Source of the DNA: CAYSLZ01 sp964547295
GTDB lineage: Bacteria; Patescibacteriota; Microgenomatia; UBA12405; JAHJSD01
Reading direction: 5' to 3'
NCBI GenBank assembly: GCA_964547295.1
Contig: CAZJMH010000020.1
Span: forward strand, 1-13,080
DNA length: 13,080 nt
Part shown: in pieces, positions 6,938-12,184 of the stretch
Position numbering within the stretch: position 1 is the stretch's first letter
Layout: every line of letters begins with the position of its first letter
The notes under the pieces: generated by a model
What the model was told of the DNA's origin: nothing
Database searches by the model: none
Seen by the model: only the letters and a program-made list of their open reading frames with translations
Translations under genes and position numbers: made by a program

Positions 6938-7735
6938 ATGTTAGTGGCTTTTGGTCTTAAAAAAAGAATTACATTAAAAGATAGCTTGGCTTTATGTCTG
7001 CTGCTTTTTACTGATTTCTTAGAAGAAGGCAGTAAAAGTTATCATGCCAGTTGGTTTAATTATCCAACAAAATTTGTCCCCTATGGTCGGACAATTAAAT
7101 ATTGGGAAAAATTGACCGAAAAAAAATCTTACGAAAGTTCAACGTATTATCGGTTAAAGCAAAATAAAGTTTTTACTATTGAATCAGAAAAAATAAAAAT
7201 TGACTTAAATACATTCTGGTGGCGGGAATTTTTAAATTACCGTTTCCGATTTTTTAGCGCTCCAAATAAATGGAATCACCAGTGGATTGTTATTTTATAC
7301 GATATTCCTGAAAAGCATAGATTTGCTAGAGATAATTTTAGGCAGGTTATTGAAAGTATAGGCTTTGCCTGTTGGCAGAGGTCTGTTTGGTTGACGATTA
7401 ATCCTGTTAAAAAGTTAATTAACGACTTAATAAACAACTTTGAATTGGATGATTATGTTACCGTATTTACTGCTCAAAACATGTTTGATAAAAAAGATTT
7501 GTCGATGATTAAAGATTTATTTCAACCAGAGAAGCTTGAAAAAAAATATCAGCGCTATATTGATGAGGCCGACTTTGCTATCAAATCTGAAAATAAACAA
7601 AAAATTAAATCAATGGTAGATAATTATCCAAATTTAATTTTTGAAGATTCGGGATTGCCAGAAGAATTTTTTACTCAAGCCGATATTCGTAAAAAAGTAG
7701 TAAATAAATACAAAAATCTTCTTGATTTTCTTTAA
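6938..7735 (+). CDS. PaaX-family protein with Cas2-like domain
   Basis: A 265-residue protein with the three-part PaaX plan. The N-terminal part (about 8-90, KKRITLKDSLALCLLLFTDFLEEG onward) resembles the winged-helix DNA-binding domain. Residues about 115-185 form a Cas2-like ferredoxin fold: strand WIVILYDIPE (116-125) with the conserved Asp122, then a basic helix and CWQRSVW (145-151), a pattern shared with Cas2. The C-terminal part (195-265) has LPEEFFTQADIRKKVVNKYKNLL, like the PaaX C-terminal region. Known PaaX is the phenylacetate-pathway repressor, but there are no such genes here. It is the only plus-strand gene, lies between two palindromic repeats and has no visible ribosome site. 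It could be a repressor of its own unit, or a nuclease-fold protein acting on the flanking hairpins. No cas1, other cas genes or CRISPR repeats are present. Confidence 0.85.
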   Translation: MLVAFGLKKRITLKDSLALCLLLFTDFLEEGSKSYHASWFNYPTKFVPYGRTIKYWEKLTEKKSYESSTYYRLKQNKVFTIESEKIKIDLNTFWWREFLNYRFRFFSAPNKWNHQWIVILYDIPEKHRFARDNFRQVIESIGFACWQRSVWLTINPVKKLINDLINNFELDDYVTVFTAQNMFDKKDLSMIKDLFQPEKLEKKYQRYIDEADFAIKSENKQKIKSMVDNYPNLIFEDSGLPEEFFTQADIRKKVVNKYKNLLDFL

Positions 7736-7736
7736 A

Positions 7737-7776
7737 CCCTCCGCTAATTACTACGATCGTAGCGCTAAGGGGAGGG
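7737..7776 (+). repeat. Right copy of palindromic repeat flanking the PaaX/Cas2-like gene
   Basis: Direct repeat of 6863-6901 with one mismatch (G at 7743), plus one more paired base at the end. Outer arms CCCTCC (7737-7742) and GGAGGG (7771-7776) pair. The G at 7743 breaks the longer stem seen in the left copy, but the extra outer pair 7737/7776 partly makes up for it. The central palindrome (7751-7762) and the whole right half are unchanged. It starts one base after the PaaX-like stop codon and touches the acetyltransferase stop codon (7777-7779) on the other strand, so it separates two convergent genes. Confidence 0.93.
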
Positions 7777-8421
7777 TTATTGGAAGGCGCGTGGACGGCC
7801 GAGTCGATAGTTTAAATTTTCAATCCTTCTCTCCCCTATTTTTTCAGCCGGAACACCGCCGACAATTGTTTTTGGGGCGACATCTTTAGTCACCACCGCT
7901 CCGGCGCCGATAACTGCCCCTTTGCCGATTTTTACGCCCGGCAGGATAATTGCTCTCGGCCCGATAAAAACATAGTCCTCAATGATTACCGGCTCCTCAG
8001 TTGGCCTGAAGTTTGCATCCTCTAAATCATGTTCAGAATTATAAATCATTACTTCAGAAGCAATATCTACGTGATTGCCAATAAACAATTTATCACGGCC
8101 GTCTAAAAATCCACGGTAGCCGATAATAGTATCCTGACCAATTTCTATATTCTTCGGTAAATAAAACTTGGTTCCGACATGAATTTTACTATTCTTGCCG
8201 ATTTTAATCCCGGATATTCCAAAAAAGAACTTTCTTACCTGCCAAATTGGTATCCAGCTGATCCAAAGCAGGCACATCAGCCAAAAATCCAAACAAGTAT
8301 TTTTTATCCGGTTGATAATTTTTTTTATACCAGCATTGTTATCTAATTCCTGGCCCATTTTATCCCGGAAAATAATTCTCGGCGGTATTAACCTAATTTC
8401 TAAATTATTAGTTAACTTCAT
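7777..8421 (-). CDS. Hexapeptide-repeat (left-handed beta-helix) O-acetyltransferase
   Basis: A 214-residue acetyltransferase that probably uses acetyl-CoA to modify a sugar of the glycan. A membrane-associated hydrophobic stretch (about 43-60, CLDFWLMCLLWISWIPIW) precedes the beta-helix, which runs from IKIGKNSKIHVGTKF (72-86) through VFIGPRAIILPGVKIGKGAVIGAGAVVTKDV (151-181) and ends in the familiar GGVPAEKIGER (188-198). YNSEHDLED (127-135) holds the likely catalytic His131, as in WcaF/maltose-acetyltransferase-like enzymes. The start overlaps the upstream GT4 gene by 14 bases, with no Shine-Dalgarno site. The stop codon directly abuts the right palindrome of the inserted unit. Length is normal for the family plus the anchor, so the gene appears intact. 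Confidence 0.9.
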   Translation of the reverse strand: MKLTNNLEIRLIPPRIIFRDKMGQELDNNAGIKKIINRIKNTCLDFWLMCLLWISWIPIWQVRKFFFGISGIKIGKNSKIHVGTKFYLPKNIEIGQDTIIGYRGFLDGRDKLFIGNHVDIASEVMIYNSEHDLEDANFRPTEEPVIIEDYVFIGPRAIILPGVKIGKGAVIGAGAVVTKDVAPKTIVGGVPAEKIGERRIENLNYRLGRPRAFQ

Positions 8422-9541
8422 TTATCAATGTATTTAATATTTTTTGACTGCAATTTTTCCAAGAATAATTTTTTATTTGCTCCTTGCCCGATTGTATCAA
8501 ACTTTGGCGCAGTTTTTCATCTTTTAAGACTTGACTGATTTTTTTAGCAATATCTTGATTATCCTCAGGGTTGACTAGAAGCGCGCTATTACCAACAACT
8601 TCTGGCAAGGCTCCGCGATTAGAACAAACTACTGGTGTGCCGGCAGCCATTGCTTCCAACGCTGGTATGCCAAAACCTTCCCAGAAAGACGGCATAACAA
8701 AAACCTCAGCCTCTTCCATTAATGGCCGCACCTCTCTGTCATCAACAAATCCGGTAAAAATTACTTTATCTTCTAAATTTAGTTGTTTGACTAAGTCAAA
8801 CAAATCGTCATACATCCACCCCTTTTTTCCGGCAATCACCAGTTTTATATTTGTTAATTCATAATTCTTAACTAATAAATCATAACTTTTGATAAGTCCG
8901 TCAATATTTTTACTTGGCTTCAGCGTTCCCAAATACAAAATATATTGGCTATTAATATTATATTTTTTAATTAAATTATTTTTGGAAATTTGAACATTTG
9001 AAGATTGAAGTTTTCTAAACCCCGGATAGGCAACAACTACTTTTTCGGGCGAAATCTCATAAGTATCAACAATATCTTTTTTAGAAAATTCAGAAATAGT
9101 GATTATTTTTTCGGCATTTTTCACTGACTGCTTAGTCCAGTATTTTAGCTGTATAAAATCCTTTTTAGTGAATTGTTCAGGCCAGTGTAAAAAGCCTAAA
9201 TCCATAATAGAAATAACATTGGGGATTGGAGAAAATAACGGGCCGTAATGGGACGGGGAATAAATAATATCTGGCCTAGGTTTACCGGTATAAAGTCTTT
9301 TAACCAACCCTGTCCAAGTCCATAACTTTTTTGGACCAAAAACCTCGTATTGCCACCAATCATTTTCGGCCGGCAGGTCATCAACCGGTTTATCAGCTAA
9401 AAAAATCCGAAACCTTATCTCCTCCCTAATTTTCCGCTCCAGGATCGTCTTATATATACCGAGAAGGGAGTGATAGGCAAACTGGTTAACTCCTACCCGT
9501 CTGGTTACATTTGCCTCGTTGCCGTCAATTGCAATCAACAT
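8408..9541 (-). CDS. GT4 family glycosyltransferase (mannosyltransferase-like)
   Basis: A 377-residue GT-B enzyme. The acceptor domain starts MLIAIDGNEAN and has the glycine in VGVNQFAYH (17-24). DIIYSPSHYGPL (91-102) and SIMDLGF (111-117) are the counterparts of VFHCSDW and TIHDLSF in the neighbour at 9567-10667. The donor domain starts at QYILYLGTLKPSKNI (199-213) and holds KLVIAGKKGW (233-242) and FVMPSFWEGFGIPALEAMAAG (281-301) with the full EX7E pair (Glu288, Glu296). I place the start at the ATG at 9541 rather than the in-frame ATG two codons earlier (9547), because AAGGTG at 9554-9549 is 7 bases before it. It is clearly a paralogue of the upstream gene. Two loops carry 7-base tandem tracts. 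Specificity unknown. Confidence 0.92.
   Translation of the reverse strand: MLIAIDGNEANVTRRVGVNQFAYHSLLGIYKTILERKIREEIRFRIFLADKPVDDLPAENDWWQYEVFGPKKLWTWTGLVKRLYTGKPRPDIIYSPSHYGPLFSPIPNVISIMDLGFLHWPEQFTKKDFIQLKYWTKQSVKNAEKIITISEFSKKDIVDTYEISPEKVVVAYPGFRKLQSSNVQISKNNLIKKYNINSQYILYLGTLKPSKNIDGLIKSYDLLVKNYELTNIKLVIAGKKGWMYDDLFDLVKQLNLEDKVIFTGFVDDREVRPLMEEAEVFVMPSFWEGFGIPALEAMAAGTPVVCSNRGALPEVVGNSALLVNPEDNQDIAKKISQVLKDEKLRQSLIQSGKEQIKNYSWKNCSQKILNTLINEVN
8854..8888 (+). repeat. Tandem 7-base tract, word ATAANTC
   Basis: Five degenerate units start at 8854, 8861, 8868, 8875 and 8882. It codes LLVKNYELTN in the GT4 protein at 8408-9541, just before the strand IKLVIAG. Confidence 0.6.
8989..9009 (+). 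repeat. Tandem 7-base tract, word ATTTGAA
   Basis: Three clear units start at 8989, 8996 and 9003. It codes LQSSNVQIS, the linker between the two domains of the GT4 protein at 8408-9541. Confidence 0.65.
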
Positions 9542-9548
9542 TTTCATG

Positions 9549-9580
9549 CACCTTAGAGGTGTTTTACTACCTGCACCTCT
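9549..9580 (-). promoter_or_regulatory. Ribosome-binding site within two mutually exclusive hairpins
   Basis: Read on the minus strand, AGAGGTG (9580-9574) can pair over 7 bases with CACCTCT (9561-9555). The CACCT of that second segment (9561-9557) can instead pair with AGGTG (9553-9549) across a 3-base loop. The AGGTG belongs to the Shine-Dalgarno AAGGTG (9554-9549) of the GT4 gene starting at 9541. Thus one fold leaves the ribosome site free and the other masks it. The upstream gene's TAG (9569-9567) lies in the loop of the first hairpin, so a terminating ribosome would cover the structure and could open the site. Pairing is seen directly; a control function is inferred. Confidence 0.4.
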
Positions 9581-10667
9581 GGTAAACTTTTAAAGTTTCT
9601 TTGGCCGTCTTCTGCCATGAAAAATTTTTCAGTCTTTCTTTTCCTTTTTTAACTAAATCATTTCGTAGTTTTTTATTTTCAATAATCTTTTTAATCCCTT
9701 CAGCAATTGACTCGACCGACTTTGGGTCAATCAAAACAGCCGCTTTATCAGCAATTTCCGCCATACTTGAACAGTTACTGGTGACCACCGGCGTTTCCAA
9801 CACAAAAGCCTCTAATATCGGCAGACCAAACCCCTCATACAAAGATGGATAAACAAATGCTTCTGCCTCCTGCATTAATCCCAACAGCTTTTTTCTATCC
9901 AAAAATCCGGTAACGATAACTCCTTCTGGTAATTTTTCCTCCGGTTTATACCTTCCCGCAATAACCAAATTCAGTTTTTTTAATTTTTGAGAATTTGAAG
10001 ATTTAAGATTTTCAAACGATTGGATTAAGCGTTTGATATTTTTCCTTGGTGCTTGCGACCCAATCGCCAAAATATATTTGTCTTTTAAATCATATTTTTC
10101 TTTGATTTTTGAAAATTGAGAATTTGAAAATTGAAAATTTACGACATCACTCGGCATTGCTTCATAAATAACACTGATCTTTTTTTCCGCGATATCAGTT
10201 AATTCTAGAATTTCATTCTTAGTTGCCTCGGAAACTGCAATTACTGCATCGGCTTCTTTCTCCACCCAGGTTAATCGCCTTTTTTGCGTCTTTAAAACTT
10301 TAGGATGTGCAGATTCCGGCCAACGTAAAAAAGACAAATCATGAATAGTAGTGACTAGTTTGGCTTTTTTAGCTGGCGGCTGTGTCCAGTCCGAGCAGTG
10401 GAAAACGTCAACCTGACCAACAAAAGTTTCAACTGGAATTATGTGAAGTTTGTTCCATAAAATATCCAAAAATGTCGGCGGGATTTTCTTAACGCTTAAA
10501 TCAAACCCAGCAGCCGATAAACCAGGAAATTTTTGTCTAAGAGAAGCAAAAAAAAGTCTATATTTATTTTTATCATCGATTTCAGTCAAATTTTCAACCA
10601 AATTTTTGGTATACACACTTACCCCTGTGCCGTAAATAATTGGGGAGACATCAATCCCGACCTTCAT
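9567..10667 (-). CDS. GT4 family glycosyltransferase (mannosyltransferase-like)
   Basis: A 366-residue GT-B enzyme and close paralogue of the protein at 8408-9541. The acceptor domain begins MKVGIDVSPIIYGTGVSVYT, with VDVFHCSDW (86-94) and TIHDLSFLRWPE (107-118). The donor domain starts near KYILAIGSQAPRKNI (197-211) and contains NLVIAGR (233-239), VTGFLDR (252-258) and YPSLYEGFGLPILEAF (273-288) with an intact EX7E pair (Glu278, Glu286). The ATG at 10667 is preferred; an in-frame TTG at 10685 would add six residues and deepen the overlap with the 63-residue gene from 17 to 35 bases. Loops at about 175-187 (VVNFQFSNSQFSK) and 219-230 are coded by 7-base tandem tracts. Acceptor and sugar not determinable. 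Confidence 0.92.
   Translation of the reverse strand: MKVGIDVSPIIYGTGVSVYTKNLVENLTEIDDKNKYRLFFASLRQKFPGLSAAGFDLSVKKIPPTFLDILWNKLHIIPVETFVGQVDVFHCSDWTQPPAKKAKLVTTIHDLSFLRWPESAHPKVLKTQKRRLTWVEKEADAVIAVSEATKNEILELTDIAEKKISVIYEAMPSDVVNFQFSNSQFSKIKEKYDLKDKYILAIGSQAPRKNIKRLIQSFENLKSSNSQKLKKLNLVIAGRYKPEEKLPEGVIVTGFLDRKKLLGLMQEAEAFVYPSLYEGFGLPILEAFVLETPVVTSNCSSMAEIADKAAVLIDPKSVESIAEGIKKIIENKKLRNDLVKKGKERLKNFSWQKTAKETLKVYQRCR
9986..10013 (+). repeat. Tandem 7-base tract, word ATTTGAA/GATTTAA
   Basis: Four units start at 9986, 9993, 10000 and 10007. It codes NLKSSNSQ in the GT4 protein at 9567-10667, just before the strand NLVIAG, the same position as the 8854-8888 tract in its paralogue. Confidence 0.7.
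10109..10137 (+). repeat. Tandem 7-base tract, word TTGAAAA
   Basis: Units start at 10109, 10116, 10124 and 10131, with one extra base (10123) breaking the register between the second and third. It codes NFQFSNSQFS in the interdomain linker of the GT4 protein at 9567-10667, the same position as the 8989-9009 tract in its paralogue. Confidence 0.8.
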
Positions 10668-10842
10668 CTTTTTCTGGAGGTTCAAAGCCGGTTAATATTT
10701 TAAGTTGATTTAGTGCCTTTGTAATTTCTTTTTCACCTATACGTTGGTTTTTCTTTTTTACTTCTTTTCTACCAACATATCTAAATGACTGACTAACTGG
10801 ATAATCCTGGTCTCTTGAATTTTGTTCTGGCGTTTTTGTCAT
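10651..10842 (-). CDS. Small charged hypothetical protein (63 residues)
   Basis: A short gene coding for a highly charged, probably cytoplasmic protein with no membrane segment or known motif. It starts MTKTPEQNSRDQDYP, has a lysine/arginine-rich middle (GRKEVKKKNQRIGEKE, about 24-39), a short possible helix (ITKALNQLKIL) and an acidic tail (EPPEKDEGRD). The start at 10842 is well supported: GGAGG at 10854-10850 lies 7 bases upstream, the clearest Shine-Dalgarno site in the cluster, and an upstream in-frame ATG at 10869 would bypass it. It begins just after the GT39-type gene's stop and overlaps the next GT4 gene. A good ribosome site and operon position argue that it is real; function is unknown. 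Confidence 0.65.
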   Translation of the reverse strand: MTKTPEQNSRDQDYPVSQSFRYVGRKEVKKKNQRIGEKEITKALNQLKILTGFEPPEKDEGRD

Positions 10843-10843
10843 T

Positions 10844-12184
10844 TTATTTCCTCCAAACTTCAATTCCAACTTGATTAAAACTCTTTCCTGCCTTCAGCAT
10901 TAAGTCTTCAGCTTTCAGCCGTTGTCTTATTTTATCTTCTTGGTCAAAAATTGGCAAGCCGTATGAAACTAAGTAGACTTCGTTTTGGTTTTCAATTGCG
11001 TTCTGAACAACTGTTATTTTCCCCTTATAGTAGTATTCCAAAGGAAATCTGACTTGATTGAGAATATAAACCTGGGGTGGGTTTTGCTGGTTAAGCCATT
11101 CTGCCAGTCCTTTCCAGTTTTCCCGGTGGAAACCGGGATTAAATAAATAAATACTAGTGAAAATAAAATTAATAATTATCAGGCTGTATTTAATTTTTTG
11201 GTTGATCGGGCTAAACCCAATTAAGAGGTATAAAAAAGGCAGGCAATAAATAAAACGAAAATAACTGAAAACCGGCAGCCAGAAACTAATTATAAAACCA
11301 AATAAGGGTGGAAAGATTAACAGACCGATAAATAAATATTTATATTTTGCTTGGCTTATTATTGATGCCAAACCGGCACTGCCCCAATAGACAACAACTA
11401 AGGCGCCGGAAATCAATCCATATAACCACTTGGGCTGAATATTTACCCTTCCGATAATAAATTTAACCGGCAGTAAACCAGCTGACTTTAAACTCGGCTG
11501 GCCGATAACCTGGTGCCAAACCGGGGTATCGGTTTTAATTCCAGCGCCGAAAGACAACTGCGACCTGAAAACAGGTAAATAAATTAACCAGGCCAGACCA
11601 AAAATTAAAAATCCAACCAATATTTTGGAATTGAAAATTTTTTCCTTATATGCTGAAAAACCAACAAAAACCGGCAAAGTTAATAAAGTTAAATAGTGTG
11701 ACATTGACATTAAAATCAGCCCAAACCCGACCAGAATTGTATTTAAAAAAGAAGATTTGTCTAAAAATCTAATAAATAACCAGGTAACTAATAAAAGGCT
11801 GAATACCGCCAAAGAATACATTCGCGCTTCTTGGGAGTAATAAACATGCAGCGGTCCTGTTGCTAAAAGTGAAATAGTAATCAATAACTCGTTACCCGTT
11901 ACCCGTAACTTCTTTAAGATTAAATAAAAAATAGACAGTGAAGCTGTCCCTAATATAACCGAGGGCATTCTGACAGCAATTTCAGAATCACCAAAAAATT
12001 GTATCCAATAATGAGTGATTAAATAAAAACCGGGCGGGTTAAAATCTTGTGGTAAAAATTGGTTGAAAAACCGGTCAAGTGGAATCCGGCTTGCCCAAAC
12101 CTGGATTGACTCATCTAGCCACAGCGACTGGTTTAAACCAATTAATCTCAGCCCAAAACTTAAAACTAAAATTAGATATATCAT
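10844..12184 (-). CDS. GT39/ArnT-like (PMT_2) integral membrane glycosyltransferase
   Basis: A 446-residue GT-C protein predicted to use a polyprenyl-phosphate-linked sugar on the outer face of the membrane. It carries textbook superfamily motifs: SLWLDES (20-26) with the catalytic-site acidic pair Asp24-Glu25, QDFNPPGFYLITHYW (46-60), GDSEIAVRMPSVILG (65-79) and YYSQEARMYSL (115-125). About ten membrane segments follow, then a soluble C-terminal tail of about 80 residues ending in GIEVWRK. It overlaps the upstream GT2 gene by ATGA (12181-12184). Two tail and loop positions (RVTGNELLIT near 94-103; LKAEDLMLKAGK near 422-433) are coded by 7-base tandem tracts. It fits the consensus better than the paralogue at 2441-3871. 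The acceptor may be protein or glycan. Confidence 0.92.
   Translation of the reverse strand: MIYLILVLSFGLRLIGLNQSLWLDESIQVWASRIPLDRFFNQFLPQDFNPPGFYLITHYWIQFFGDSEIAVRMPSVILGTASLSIFYLILKKLRVTGNELLITISLLATGPLHVYYSQEARMYSLAVFSLLLVTWLFIRFLDKSSFLNTILVGFGLILMSMSHYLTLLTLPVFVGFSAYKEKIFNSKILVGFLIFGLAWLIYLPVFRSQLSFGAGIKTDTPVWHQVIGQPSLKSAGLLPVKFIIGRVNIQPKWLYGLISGALVVVYWGSAGLASIISQAKYKYLFIGLLIFPPLFGFIISFWLPVFSYFRFIYCLPFLYLLIGFSPINQKIKYSLIIINFIFTSIYLFNPGFHRENWKGLAEWLNQQNPPQVYILNQVRFPLEYYYKGKITVVQNAIENQNEVYLVSYGLPIFDQEDKIRQRLKAEDLMLKAGKSFNQVGIEVWRK
10850..10854 (-). promoter_or_regulatory. Strong Shine-Dalgarno site GGAGG
   Basis: Read on the minus strand, GGAGG lies 7 bases before the ATG at 10842 and inside the last codons (Trp-Arg-Lys-stop) of the upstream GT39-type gene. 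It decides the start of the 63-residue gene and is unusual here, because most genes of the cluster have no recognisable ribosome site. Confidence 0.7.
10893..10920 (+). repeat. Tandem 7-base tract, word TTCAGCA
   Basis: Four units start at 10893, 10900, 10907 and 10914. It codes LKAEDLMLKAG in the C-terminal tail of the GT39-type protein at 10844-12184. The word matches that of the tract at 6144-6185. Confidence 0.8.
11884..11911 (+). repeat. Tandem 7-base tract, word GTTACCC
   Basis: Two exact units start at 11891 and 11898, flanked by decayed units at 11884 and 11905. It codes LRVTGNELL, a loop between membrane segments of the GT39-type protein at 10844-12184. Confidence 0.7.

Larger units (their letters stand above)
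6863..7776 (+). mobile_element. Putative compact mobile or REP-like unit: PaaX/Cas2-like gene between direct palindromic repeats
   Basis: A one-gene module about 0.9 kb long sits between two genes of a minus-strand operon but is coded on the plus strand. Two same-orientation copies of a 39-base hairpin-forming repeat bound it, and the right copy begins one base after the gene's stop. Single-strand transposons of the IS200/IS605 group and REP-associated RAYT genes have a similar plan, with similar subterminal hairpins at both ends in one orientation, but those encode HUH/Tyr nucleases and this gene does not. No target-site duplication or terminal inverted repeat is visible, and true ends are unknown. 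Mobility is inference. An autoregulated repressor with two operators would also explain the layout. Confidence 0.45.

Noticed and set aside
6938..7735. An HUH/Y1 (IS200/IS605 or RAYT) transposase in the inserted unit.
   Set aside because: No His-hydrophobic-His motif with a downstream catalytic Tyr is present; the conserved features are those of PaaX/Cas2.
6863..7776. A CRISPR array or CRISPR-Cas locus, suggested by the Cas2-like domain and paired palindromic repeats.
   Set aside because: Only two repeats exist, 835 bases apart with a gene between them, and there is no cas1 or other cas gene. The protein's full three-part plan fits PaaX rather than stand-alone Cas2.
8394..8421. A further 7-base tract across the GT4/acetyltransferase overlap, and similar weak ones at 5403-5425 and 11623-11643.
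   Set aside because: Unit similarity is too low to tell from AT-rich background without a statistical test.
9567..10685. A TTG start at 10685 for the GT4 gene.
   Set aside because: The ATG at 10667 directly precedes the conserved KVGIDVSP start and gives a smaller overlap with the upstream gene.
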